From assembly GCA_934445015.1 (NCBI GenBank), contig CAKSDJ010000036.1:1-13855 (forward strand): DNA of 13,855 nucleotides, written 5' to 3'. The translations under genes were made by a program, and so were the position numbers. The notes below the pieces were generated by a model. The model was not told the DNA's origin. It ran no database searches and saw nothing but the letters and a program-made list of their open reading frames with translations. This DNA is from an uncultured Eubacteriales bacterium (GTDB lineage Bacteria; Bacillota; Clostridia; Oscillospirales; Acutalibacteraceae). Below are positions 1-6,515 of the stretch, piece after piece (the first letter of the stretch is position 1; each line of letters opens with the position of its first letter).

Positions 1-840
1 CATTGTTTTGGTTATACCTGCTGCCGTCTGAACGGGCAGAACATCTTTTTCGTTCCATGCTTTCATATGGTATACCTGTGCATTTTTTTGCCAGTTTTCT
101 ATAATTGCACTGCCGTTTTTGCACTGCATATAAAATCTCGGCATAGCAACAAAATTGTATGTACCTACTTCAACATAAGCGGTTTTTCCGCTTTCAAAAT
201 ACAAGTTAAGTTTAAATCCGTCGTCAACCTCACGGTTTGTAATATGCGTTACCGTGCAATATATTTTTATAATTTTTTCTTTTATTATTTGCAATATCTG
301 ATCTATGAGGTGAACTCCCCAGTCAAGAATCATACCGCCGCCGTGCACTTTTGTTCCACGCCAGTCGCTCGGTATGCCACGTGAGCCGTGAATTCGCGAT
401 TCTATATTTATAAGTTCGCCTATTTCGCCCGATTCCGCAATCTTTTTCATCGCCAAAAAATCTACGTCCCACCGTCTGTTTTGATGAACAGTAAACAATT
501 TCTCGCATCTGTCTGCCGTATTTTTCATCTCGTCAAAAGCGGCAACCGACATCTCGACAGGTTTTTCGCATATAACATTTTTTTCTGCCATAAGCGATTT
601 TATTACAAGTTCTTTATGGCAGTCGTTAGGCACAGCCACAATTACCGCCTGAACGGCAGCGTCTGATAACAGATCTTCAAGCGAGGAGTATGCGTGTATG
701 CCGTTTTTTAAGGCAAGTTTACTTTTGTCGGGGTCAATGTCATAAATACCGCACAGATTTGCCACATCGCTTGCTTTGATCTGACGTGTGTGCCAGGAAC
801 CCTGACCCCCGTATCCTATAACCGCAAAATTCTTTTTCAT
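1..840 (-). CDS. Gfo/Idh/MocA family NAD(P)-dependent oxidoreductase (partial, C-terminus off the left edge)
   Basis: The frame is open from ATG at 840 to base 1, giving 280 codons with no stop. It starts MKKNFAVIGYGGQGSWHTRQ, a Rossmann beta strand with a glycine-rich GxGxxG-like turn at residues 9-14 for the dinucleotide. VAVPNDCHKE (about 87-96) and CEKPVEMS (about 111-118) are the family's conserved strand and EKP motif, whose lysine usually takes part in catalysis. A second-domain motif HGGGMILDWGVHLID lies near residues 166-180, where the conserved Asp/His pair usually acts in catalysis. Family members oxidise or reduce sugars, inositols or similar polyols; the substrate cannot be named. 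Full members have about 330-400 residues, so roughly 50-120 are missing. A purine-rich GGGG run lies about 9 bases upstream of the start. It is divergent from the ABC operon. Confidence 0.9.
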   Translation of the reverse strand, partial: MKKNFAVIGYGGQGSWHTRQIKASDVANLCGIYDIDPDKSKLALKNGIHAYSSLEDLLSDAAVQAVIVAVPNDCHKELVIKSLMAEKNVICEKPVEMSVAAFDEMKNTADRCEKLFTVHQNRRWDVDFLAMKKIAESGEIGELINIESRIHGSRGIPSDWRGTKVHGGGMILDWGVHLIDQILQIIKEKIIKIYCTVTHITNREVDDGFKLNLYFESGKTAYVEVGTYNFVAMPRFYMQCKNGSAIIENWQKNAQVYHMKAWNEKDVLPVQTAAGITKTM

Positions 841-878
841 TTTTATACCCCGTTTTTAAAGGTTTTTTCTCTAATATA

Positions 879-907
879 ATTTTACCCGGATAATGGCCCT
901 TAATCAA
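879..907 (-). promoter_or_regulatory. Putative sigma-A promoter for the oxidoreductase gene
   Basis: On the minus strand TTGATT (907-902) and TAAAAT (884-879) are 17 bp apart, about 40 bp before the ATG at 840. The rest of the 841-1131 intergenic region is AT-rich. I see no riboswitch or terminator there, and the opposing operon promoter lies at 1022-1050. Confidence 0.5.
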
Positions 908-1021
908 GCCGTTGGTTTAGCATTATTTGCACAAAATACTTAGCAATTGTAATCAAGTTTAATTTTGAAAAGATTTGTGGTTAAAGCGGTACCTGGTATA
1001 TTTGATAACACTATAAAACAC

Positions 1022-1050
1022 TTGACTTATAAGGTATAAAAGAATATAAT
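1022..1050 (+). promoter_or_regulatory. Sigma-A promoter of the ABC transporter operon
   Basis: TTGACT (1022-1027) and a perfect TATAAT (1045-1050) are separated by 17 bp. Transcription would start near 1057, leaving a leader of about 75 nt that ends in GGAGGT at 1119-1124, 7 bases before the ATG. The leader holds only weak 4-5 bp stems, for example TGGC/GCCA around 1095-1110. It is too short for a T-box, although T-boxes control some relatives of this transporter. Confidence 0.75.
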
Positions 1051-1131
1051 ATTAGCATACTTTAACGCTACTATGCAGTAAAGCAAACTCAGGCTGGCTC
1101 TTATAGGCCAAAACAATCGGAGGTAATCGAA

Positions 1132-2109
1132 ATGTTTAAAAAAGTATTGGCAGTAATTCTTGCTGCAGTGTTACTGTGCGGCGTTTTTGCAGGTTGCGGC
1201 AGCAAAAAAGATGACGGAAAATATAAAATAGGCGTTGTACAGCTTTTACCGCACGACGCGCTTGACGCAGCAACAAAGGGATTTCAGGACGCCCTTAAAG
1301 AAAAACTCGGCGCTGATAAAGTCGAATTTGACGTTCAGTACGGCGGCGGCGAAAAAACAAACTGCACAAATATAGTTTCAAACTTTATTTCCGATAAAGT
1401 TGATCTTATAATGGCAAACGCAACAGATGCTCTTGCGGCTGCCGCAGAAGGCACCGACACTATTCCGATAGTAGCTACATCAATAACCGACTATGCAACC
1501 GCTTTGGGTATGAAAGATTGGACAGGCACTACCGGCTTTAACGTAACCGGCACTTCCGACCTTACCCCCAGCAAAAAGCAGGCGGCTATAATTAAAGAAT
1601 TGGTTCCCGATGCGCAGGTTGTAGGTATTCTTTACTGCTCAAACGAGTCAAACTCAAAATATCAGGCTGATGAAATGAAAAAAGAACTTATTGCCCTCGG
1701 CTTTGATGAAAAGAACGTAAAGTTCTACACCTTTACCGATACAAACGATATTAACGCCGTTGCGCAAACCGCGGTAGATGAAAGCGACGTTATTTATATT
1801 CCTACCGACAACACAGCGGCAAACAACACAAAGGCAATCAACAATCTGGCAGAACCGGCAGGCGTTCCTATAATAGCCGGCGAAGAGGGTATCTGCAAGG
1901 GTTGCGGCGTTGCAACGCTTTCGATCAGTTATTATGATCTCGGTTACAAAACAGGCGAAATGGCGTATGAAATTCTTGTAAACGGTGCAGACCCTGCAAA
2001 TATGAAAATTCAAACGGCAGACGCAACTACAAAAAGATATGTTGCTTCACGCGCAACCGCTTTGGGAATAAAAATACCCGAAGACTACGAAGCAATGGAT
2101 GAAACATAA
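1132..2109 (+). CDS. ABC transporter substrate-binding lipoprotein, ABC_sub_bind (TrpX-like) family
   Basis: The product has 325 residues. The N-terminus is a lipoprotein signal: MFKKVL, a hydrophobic stretch, then the lipobox FAGC with the lipidated cysteine at residue 22. The mature part begins with YKIGVVQLLPHDALDAATKGF, the usual start of PF04392 (ABC_sub_bind) proteins, and contains GFNVTGTSDLTP and YIPTDNTAANN, typical of the two-lobed periplasmic-binding fold. It should sit on the outer face of the membrane and deliver a small ligand to the permease encoded next. Some characterised relatives (TrpX) serve tryptophan uptake in streptococci, but many others in this family are unassigned, so the ligand here is open. 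It is the first gene of a three-gene operon; the start is fixed by GGAGGT 7 bases upstream and by the signal peptide. Confidence 0.9.
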   Translation: MFKKVLAVILAAVLLCGVFAGCGSKKDDGKYKIGVVQLLPHDALDAATKGFQDALKEKLGADKVEFDVQYGGGEKTNCTNIVSNFISDKVDLIMANATDALAAAAEGTDTIPIVATSITDYATALGMKDWTGTTGFNVTGTSDLTPSKKQAAIIKELVPDAQVVGILYCSNESNSKYQADEMKKELIALGFDEKNVKFYTFTDTNDINAVAQTAVDESDVIYIPTDNTAANNTKAINNLAEPAGVPIIAGEEGICKGCGVATLSISYYDLGYKTGEMAYEILVNGADPANMKIQTADATTKRYVASRATALGIKIPEDYEAMDET

Positions 2110-2146
2110 TAGATCGTTTTAAGTTAAAAATCTGATTATTAACCGT

Positions 2147-2186
2147 ATACTGAAAGGCGATAAATGCAATTATCGCTTTTCAGTAT
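2147..2186 (+). promoter_or_regulatory. Strong intergenic hairpin between binding-protein and permease genes
   Basis: The arms at 2147-2163 and 2170-2186 form 17 pairs (one G-U) around a 6-base loop. An interrupted T-rich stretch, GTTTTAATATTTTT, follows. It lies 37 bp after the stop of the binding protein and ends 26 bp before the permease ATG. No new promoter is evident behind it. It is probably a leaky terminator or a 3'-end stabiliser that gives more binding protein than permease, as is common in ABC operons. Confidence 0.75.
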
Positions 2187-2212
2187 GTTTTAATATTTTT
2201 AGGAGTAAGATA

Positions 2213-3142
2213 ATGTTACAGTTTTTACAGTCTTTACCCTCACCCATTGCACAGGGAATGATATGGGGCATTATGGCAATAGGAGTTTACATAACTTTCA
2301 GAATACTTGACGTTGCCGACCTCACGGTTGACGGAACGTTGGGCCTCGGCGGTGCAGTGCTTGTAGTGCTCACAACAGGCGGAGTAAACATCTGGCTTTC
2401 TTTGTTTATTGCGTTTATAGCCGGTTGTATAGCCGGACTTATTACCGGTGTGCTTCATACAAAATTCGGCATACCTGCAATTTTGGCAGGAATACTCACA
2501 CAGCTGGCGCTTTACTCAATAACTCTGCACATTATGAGTGACCGTGCAAATACACCGATAAGCCGCAGAAATTATAAACTTATAGTTACCTCGCTCACAA
2601 CAAGCCTTCCTAAAACAATACTTGTAAGCGCAGCGTTTGTTGCGGTAATAATAGCCTTGCTTTACTGGTTTTTCGGCACAGAACTCGGCCGCGGATTGCG
2701 TGCTACCGGCTGCAACCCTGCTATGGCAAAGGCAAACGGAATAAATATTGATACCCAAAAAATCATAGGACTTGTTTTATCAAACGGTCTTGTTGCTATG
2801 TCGGGCGGTTTGCTTGCACAGTTTTCGGGCAACGCCGATGTAAATATGGGTAAAGGCGCAATCGTTATAGGTTTGGCGGCTGTAATTATAGGCGAAGTTG
2901 TATTCGGAAAAATATTTAAAAACTTTGCACTTCGTTTGGTTGCCGTGGTTTTAGGCGCTATCATTTATTACATAGTAATAACTGCGGTTTTGAGATTCGG
3001 CCGCAATTTCGGGCTTACAACAAACGATTTGAAACTTGTAACAGCTGTAATAGTTGCAATATTCCTGGGTATTCCTTATTGGAAAAAGAAATATACCGAA
3101 AAAAACATAGGAAAATCAAAGGGAGGTAAGGCAGATGCTTGA
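2213..3142 (+). CDS. ABC transporter permease, BPD_transp_2 / branched-chain amino acid type (TrpY-like)
   Basis: The product has 309 residues and is hydrophobic almost throughout, with roughly eight or nine membrane segments. The pattern TFRILDVADLTVDGTLGLGG near residues 26-45 is typical of the LivH/LivM-like permeases that pair with ABC_sub_bind proteins. The cytoplasmic loop near residues 160-175 carries ELGRGLRATGCNPAMAKANG, the coupling region that contacts the ATPase. The C-terminus is a short lysine-rich tail. AGGAG at 2201-2205 sets the ATG. The gene overlaps the following ATPase gene by 8 bp, which indicates translational coupling. It forms the membrane channel for the ligand bound by the upstream lipoprotein. 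Family assignment is firm; the substrate is not known. Confidence 0.9.
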   Translation: MLQFLQSLPSPIAQGMIWGIMAIGVYITFRILDVADLTVDGTLGLGGAVLVVLTTGGVNIWLSLFIAFIAGCIAGLITGVLHTKFGIPAILAGILTQLALYSITLHIMSDRANTPISRRNYKLIVTSLTTSLPKTILVSAAFVAVIIALLYWFFGTELGRGLRATGCNPAMAKANGINIDTQKIIGLVLSNGLVAMSGGLLAQFSGNADVNMGKGAIVIGLAAVIIGEVVFGKIFKNFALRLVAVVLGAIIYYIVITAVLRFGRNFGLTTNDLKLVTAVIVAIFLGIPYWKKKYTEKNIGKSKGGKADA

Positions 3143-3929
3143 AATTAAAAATGTTTCAAAAACCTTTAATCCCAATACTGTAAATCAAAAACTTGCCCTT
3201 AACGGAATAGATCTTGTACTTAATGAGGGCGATTTTGTTACCGTTATAGGCGGTAACGGCGCAGGTAAGTCAACAATGCTCAATATGATTGCAGGCGTTT
3301 ATCCGGTTGATTCGGGTCAGATTATAATTGACGGCATAAATGTTACCCGTTTGCCAGAGTATAAGCGCGCAAAATATTTGGGCAGAGTTTTTCAGGACCC
3401 TATGACAGGCACTGCCGCCGATATGCAGATCGATGAAAATTTGGCGCTTGCGGCTCGTCGCGGAAAATGCCGGACTCTCTCTGCAGGTATTACTTCAAAA
3501 GAAAAAGAAGAATATAAAGAGTTGCTCAAATCACTTGACCTGGGACTTGAACACCGGCTTACATCTAAAGTCGGACTCCTTTCGGGCGGTCAGCGACAGG
3601 CGCTTACGCTTTTAATGGCTACTCTTAAAAAGCCCAAACTTTTGTTGCTTGATGAGCACACTGCGGCGCTTGACCCAAAAACCGCAAAAAAGGTCCTTGA
3701 CCTTACAGAAGAGATTGTTGCAAAAGATAACCTTACAACACTTATGATTACTCATAATATGGCTGACGCCATACGTGTAGGCAACCGCCTTATTATGATG
3801 AGTAACGGCAAAATCATTTTTGATGTTTCGGGCGATGAGAAGAAAAAACTGACCACCGCAGATTTGCTTGAAAAGTTTAAAAGTTCTTCAGGTGAAGAAC
3901 TTAACAATGACAGAATGTTGTTATCATAA
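3135..3929 (+). CDS. ABC transporter ATP-binding protein (TrpZ-like)
   Basis: The product has 264 residues with all the nucleotide-binding motifs: Walker A GGNGAGKST at 39-47, Q-loop FQDP at 86-89, signature LSGGQ at 149-153, Walker B LLLLDE at 169-174 and switch histidine H207 in ITHN. The D-loop region reads DEHTAALDP instead of the more usual DEPTSALDP; I believe the His variant is common in the ATPases of ABC_sub_bind transporters, which supports the assignment. It powers uptake through the upstream permease, probably as a homodimer. Its ribosome site GGGAGGT (3121-3127) lies within the end of the permease gene and the start overlaps that gene by 8 bp. It is the last gene of the operon and is followed at once by a terminator. 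Confidence 0.93.
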   Translation: MLEIKNVSKTFNPNTVNQKLALNGIDLVLNEGDFVTVIGGNGAGKSTMLNMIAGVYPVDSGQIIIDGINVTRLPEYKRAKYLGRVFQDPMTGTAADMQIDENLALAARRGKCRTLSAGITSKEKEEYKELLKSLDLGLEHRLTSKVGLLSGGQRQALTLLMATLKKPKLLLLDEHTAALDPKTAKKVLDLTEEIVAKDNLTTLMITHNMADAIRVGNRLIMMSNGKIIFDVSGDEKKKLTTADLLEKFKSSSGEELNNDRMLLS

Positions 3930-3932
3930 AAT

Positions 3933-3966
3933 AAAAACAGAGGCAGTTTTAACTGTCTCTGTTTTT
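3933..3966 (+). terminator. Intrinsic terminator of the ABC operon
   Basis: A-rich left arm 3933-3948 and T-rich right arm 3951-3966 pair over most of 16 positions, with one G-U; the innermost pairs must open to make a loop. It begins 4 bp after the ATPase stop codon. Confidence 0.85.
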
Positions 3967-4002
3967 GGTTTTGGAGAACTGTATCGGTAAAGACGCGGCA
4001 AA

Positions 4003-4224
4003 TTATTTTTTCGGCGGTGACGGAACATCGGAAATTCCGATAAAATAATCCGCCGATACATTATAAAAGCGGCAAAGTGTAATAAGGTCTTCAATTTTTA
4101 ATTCCGCTCTTCCGCTTTCAATATGGCTGTAACCCTGTTGCGATTTTTGCAGTATTTTTCCTACTTCTGACTGCGTTAAATCGTGATCTTCGCGTATGTT
4201 TCTCATTCGAGTTCTGTAATCCAT
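4003..4224 (-). CDS. Small XRE-family (HTH_3) transcriptional repressor
   Basis: The product has 73 residues from ATG 4224. A longer frame from GTG 4266 exists, but ATG 4224 has a GGAG ribosome site about 8 bases upstream, and the GTG would lie within an operator. Residues 7-61 form a Cro/C1-type helix-turn-helix: RMRNIREDHDLTQSEVGKIL, then the recognition helix region QQGYSHIESGRAELKIEDL, then CRFYNVSADYFIGI, the usual ending of small Firmicute XRE domains. There is no extra sensing domain, only a short SDVPSPPKK tail. It is divergent from the 4343-5215 operon, and the shared region holds two matching palindromes, so it most likely represses that operon and itself. The effector or inducing signal is unknown. 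Confidence 0.88.
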   Translation of the reverse strand: MDYRTRMRNIREDHDLTQSEVGKILQKSQQGYSHIESGRAELKIEDLITLCRFYNVSADYFIGISDVPSPPKK

Positions 4225-4264
4225 AAAAATACTCCGTATAACAAAATGTATTTTTATTGTATGC

Positions 4265-4279
4265 ACTCAGATTTTGAGT
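4265..4279. promoter_or_regulatory. Operator O1, palindrome ACTCA-N5-TGAGT
   Basis: ACTCAGATTTTGAGT has perfect 5-bp arms and matches O2 in arms and spacing. It ends 1 bp before the -35 box of the rightward promoter and adjoins TACAAT (4261-4256, minus strand), a possible -10 of the repressor gene; no good -35 is seen for that direction. Binding by the adjacent XRE protein is inferred. Confidence 0.65.
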
Positions 4280-4280
4280 A

Positions 4281-4309
4281 TTGACAAATACTCAAAGATT
4301 GAGTATAAT
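4281..4309 (+). promoter_or_regulatory. Consensus sigma-A promoter of the lipoprotein/zinc-ribbon operon
   Basis: Perfect TTGACA (4281-4286) and perfect TATAAT (4304-4309) are 17 bp apart. Transcription would start near 4316, about 27 nt before the lipoprotein ATG. A promoter this strong, with an operator in its spacer, is expected to be kept off by a repressor. Confidence 0.85.
4289..4305. promoter_or_regulatory. Operator O2 inside the promoter spacer
   Basis: TACTCAAAGATTGAGTA is a perfect inverted repeat, 7-bp arms around AGA, and contains the same ACTCA-N5-TGAGT core as O1. It fills most of the -35/-10 spacer and shares its last bases with the -10 box, so a bound protein would block RNA polymerase. 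The centres of O1 and O2 are 25 bp apart. Confidence 0.75.
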
Positions 4310-4342
4310 GTTGATATCTTAAATATGAAAGAGGTAAACATT

Positions 4343-4861
4343 ATGAAAAAAATTCTGTGTTTCGCACTTGTTCTGGCGATGATCTTTTCACTTCAGGCCT
4401 GCGGTTTTGACACACCGACAAAAGAAAGCAACCCTGCCGGTGCGGGTTCGTCGTCAAAAGCCGAAAAAGAAACTTACGGACTTAACGAGACTGCCGCATT
4501 TAATAACCTTAAATTCACCGCGACCGAAATCAAAGAGTCAACCGGCGGAAGTTTTCTATCACCTGAAGACGGTAATGTTTACGTCGGTGTTAAATTTACG
4601 GTTGAAAACATATCTGATGAAGAGCAAGCCGTAAGCAGCGTTTTGCTTTTTGACGCATATTCAGGCGATACAAAGTGTGATTATTCCATTTCTGCGCTTA
4701 CAGAGTTTGACGGAAGCAGCATTGACGGCAGTATTGCACCCGGCAAAAAACTTGAGGGTTGGTACGGCGTTGAAGTGCCTGCCGATTGGTCTGAAATCGA
4801 ACTTGATGTTAAATCAGACTTGCTTTCAAGCGGTACTGCAAGATTTGTTTTTACAAAGTAA
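4343..4861 (+). CDS. DUF4352-like surface lipoprotein
   Basis: The product has 172 residues from ATG 4343. A longer frame from 4274 begins upstream of the -35 box, so it cannot be the real start; AGAGGT (4330-4335) lies 7 bases before 4343. The N-terminus is a lipoprotein signal with lipobox LQAC, the lipidated cysteine being residue 20. A Ser/Gly/Lys-rich linker follows to about residue 45. The rest looks like an immunoglobulin-like DUF4352 domain: a conserved N-terminal YGLNETAAFNNLKFTATEIK, then VYVGVKFTVENISDEEQAVS, and PGKKLEGWYGVEVPADWSEI near the end. Such domains are exported and are thought to mediate protein contacts at the cell surface; no enzymatic residues are seen. It is co-transcribed with the zinc-ribbon gene 24 bp downstream and probably repressed by the divergent XRE protein. 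Function unknown. Confidence 0.85.
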   Translation: MKKILCFALVLAMIFSLQACGFDTPTKESNPAGAGSSSKAEKETYGLNETAAFNNLKFTATEIKESTGGSFLSPEDGNVYVGVKFTVENISDEEQAVSSVLLFDAYSGDTKCDYSISALTEFDGSSIDGSIAPGKKLEGWYGVEVPADWSEIELDVKSDLLSSGTARFVFTK

Positions 4862-4885
4862 CTGTTAAAAAAGGAGGGTGAATTT

Positions 4886-5215
4886 ATGGTTTATTGTCAA
4901 AAATGCGGAAGAGAAATCATGGATGAAACGGTCATTTGTCCCGGCTGCGGATGCAATGTTTCGAAAAAGAAAAGCGGCAACGGCGGAAGCGACGGTTTAG
5001 CGGTTGCAAGCAAGGTTTTTCTTATTTTGGGCTGTGTGGCGCAGGGCTGGTTGCTGATTCCGCTTGCTTGGTGCCTGCCGATTACCATTTCAATCTGCAA
5101 TAAAATGAATGCGAATGAACCTGTCGGCACCGGACTTAAAGTGTGTTCACTGCTTTTTGTAAGTCTTATAGGCGGAATTCTTCTTTTGTGCCGTTCGGAT
5201 GAAGATAAAATCTAA
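4886..5215 (+). CDS. Zinc-ribbon membrane protein
   Basis: The product has 109 residues. It opens with a zinc-ribbon: C4-x2-C7 and C18-x2-C21 (YCQKCGREI and ICPGCGC), followed by a Lys/Gly/Ser-rich linker to about residue 36. Two hydrophobic segments at about 42-66 and 84-101 are likely membrane helices, so the zinc domain would be cytoplasmic or membrane-proximal. Many Firmicute proteins begin with this YCxxCG zinc_ribbon and are of unknown function; the metal is probably structural. AAGGAGGG (4871-4878) sets the ATG, and the gap to the lipoprotein gene is 24 bp, so both belong to one operon. It may act with the lipoprotein in an envelope response, but that is inference from position only. 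Confidence 0.85.
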   Translation: MVYCQKCGREIMDETVICPGCGCNVSKKKSGNGGSDGLAVASKVFLILGCVAQGWLLIPLAWCLPITISICNKMNANEPVGTGLKVCSLLFVSLIGGILLLCRSDEDKI

Positions 5216-5239
5216 CTTACATAATAATTTTTTATGCTT

Positions 5240-5282
5240 ACAAAGTCAGGATTTTCGGCTCAGTCGAAAATTCTGACTTTGT
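5240..5282 (+). terminator. Intrinsic terminator after the zinc-ribbon gene
   Basis: Arms 5240-5257 and 5265-5282 make 18 pairs, one of them G-U, around a 7-base loop. They are followed by the T-rich TCTTTATTG. The stem starts 24 bp after the stop codon. Confidence 0.85.
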
Positions 5283-5335
5283 TCTTTATTGTTTGACACA
5301 GGTAAAAATAATTCCTGCAAAAAGCAAAAAACGGC

Positions 5336-5364
5336 TTGCCAAGCACCTGTTATGATAGTATTAT
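5336..5364 (+). promoter_or_regulatory. Putative promoter of the GH130 gene
   Basis: TTGCCA (5336-5341) and TATTAT (5359-5364) are 17 bp apart, about 49 bp before the ATG. A 6-bp inverted repeat, ACAGGT (5298-5303) and ACCTGT (5345-5350), flanks and enters the promoter and could be a regulator site, but it is short. Confidence 0.55.
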
Positions 5365-5412
5365 CACATTGAAACGTAATGTTTTAAAATTTGAATTAAC
5401 GGAGTGACAGTT

Positions 5413-6396
5413 ATGGCAAAAATAATAGGCGGACATTCTATACCGAATATCCCGTGGGAAAATAAGCCCGAAAATTGCAAAGACGTTGTATGGAGAAGCA
5501 ATCTCAACCCTATAATCACGCGAGATGCAATCAAAGACGCAAACAGCATTTTCAACAGTGCGGTAGTGCCTTATAAAGGCGAGTTCCGCGGTGTGTTCAG
5601 ATGCGACAGAACCGACTGGGTTCCATTTTTGTTTCGCGGCAAAAGTAAGGACGGCGTGAACTGGGATATAGATGATGAACCGTTACGGTTTGAAAACAAA
5701 ATTGAGGGCGTACCATACGTTTACGGCTATGATCCTCGTGTTTGCGAAATTGACGGCAGATATTATATCGTGTGGTGTACCGGTATGGATAATTGGGATC
5801 CCACAATAGGTATGGCTTGGACCGATGATTTTGAAACGTTTCACCACATGGAAAACGCATTTTTACCGAATAATCGCAACGGTGTACTGTTTCCGAGAAA
5901 AATTAACGGCAGTTATGTAATGCTCTCGCGTCCGTCATCAAGCGGACATACAGATAGGGGCAGCATTTATTTGAGCCAAAGTCCCGACCTTACCTATTGG
6001 GGCAAACATCGTCTGGTTATGAATCCGGCAGTCGGTTGGCAGGCTGCAAAGATCGGCGCCGGACCGACACCTATTGAAACCGATGAGGGCTGGTTGCTCA
6101 TTTATCACGGGGTAAGACAAACCTGCAACGGTCTTGTGTATATGGCAGGCACCGCAATTTTAGACCTCGAAAAACCGTGGAAAGTTTTGTACCGCACAAA
6201 AAAATACATACTCTCTCCTCGTGAAGACTATGAGCGCGTAGGTGATGTGCCTAACGTGGTATTCCCCGTTTCCACACTGTGCGATAAAGATACAGGACGC
6301 ATTGCAATTTATTACGGATGTGCGGATACCGCCGTAGGTCTTGCATTTACAACGGCAGACGACCTTATAGAGTTTACAAAAAACAATTCTTTTTAA
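5413..6396 (+). CDS. GH130-family glycoside phosphorylase/hydrolase (beta-mannoside type)
   Basis: The product has 327 residues from ATG 5413. A GTG at 5404 is in frame but overlaps the ribosome site GGAG (5401-5404), so ATG is preferred. Its sequence follows the five-bladed propeller of GH130: NPIITRDA (32-39), FNSAVVPYKGEFRGVFR (47-63), YDPRV (106-110), whose Asp107 matches the family's catalytic acid, NGVLFPRKINGSY (156-168), KIGAGPTPI (213-221), GWLLIYHGV, and YYGCADTAVGLAF near the C-terminus. Family enzymes mostly phosphorolyse beta-1,4-mannosides, for example mannosylglucose or mannooligosaccharides, releasing mannose-1-phosphate; some members hydrolyse beta-1,2-mannosides. There is no signal peptide, so it should be cytoplasmic. 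The length fits compact members of the family, but the exact substrate cannot be read. An AraC-type regulator gene lies downstream. Confidence 0.88.
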   Translation: MAKIIGGHSIPNIPWENKPENCKDVVWRSNLNPIITRDAIKDANSIFNSAVVPYKGEFRGVFRCDRTDWVPFLFRGKSKDGVNWDIDDEPLRFENKIEGVPYVYGYDPRVCEIDGRYYIVWCTGMDNWDPTIGMAWTDDFETFHHMENAFLPNNRNGVLFPRKINGSYVMLSRPSSSGHTDRGSIYLSQSPDLTYWGKHRLVMNPAVGWQAAKIGAGPTPIETDEGWLLIYHGVRQTCNGLVYMAGTAILDLEKPWKVLYRTKKYILSPREDYERVGDVPNVVFPVSTLCDKDTGRIAIYYGCADTAVGLAFTTADDLIEFTKNNSF

Positions 6397-6409
6397 TTCA
6401 GACTAAACA

Positions 6410-6440
6410 AAAAGCAGACTTTCGGATGGGGTCTGCTTTT
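6410..6440 (+). terminator. Terminator between the GH130 and AraC genes
   Basis: AAAAGCAGAC (6410-6419) pairs with GTCTGCTTTT (6431-6440) around an 11-base loop. It starts 13 bp after the GH130 stop. The T-run forms part of the right arm, so termination may be incomplete. Confidence 0.7.
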
Positions 6441-6444
6441 GTTA

Positions 6445-6473
6445 TTGAAAAAACATTGCGGTTGTTGTATTAT
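6445..6473 (+). promoter_or_regulatory. Promoter of the AraC-family regulator
   Basis: TTGAAA (6445-6450) and TATTAT (6468-6473) are 17 bp apart, just behind the terminator. The start would fall near 6480, about 36 nt before the ATG. Confidence 0.6.
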
Positions 6474-6515
6474 AAAATCAGGCAGTTTAAAAATCACAGT
6501 AATTCAGGTGTGTAT

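Noticed and set aside
67..666. Two plus-strand ORFs at 67-384 and 388-666.
   Set aside because: Both lie antisense to the oxidoreductase gene, whose minus-strand frame has clear family motifs. They have no ribosome site and read as low-complexity shadow peptides.
985..999. GGTACCGC on the minus strand resembling part of the T-box motif upstream of the oxidoreductase gene.
   Set aside because: It lacks the rest of the motif (AGGGTGG...), has no specifier stem or terminator, and a promoter lies between it and the gene.
4274..4342. Upstream extension of the lipoprotein ORF from 4274.
   Set aside because: It would begin before the -35 box of the promoter that makes the transcript, and it would mask the lipoprotein signal peptide.
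6318..6515. Upstream extension of the AraC gene from 6318.
   Set aside because: It overlaps the end of the GH130 gene and crosses a terminator and a promoter; the peptide there does not look like an AraC N-terminus.
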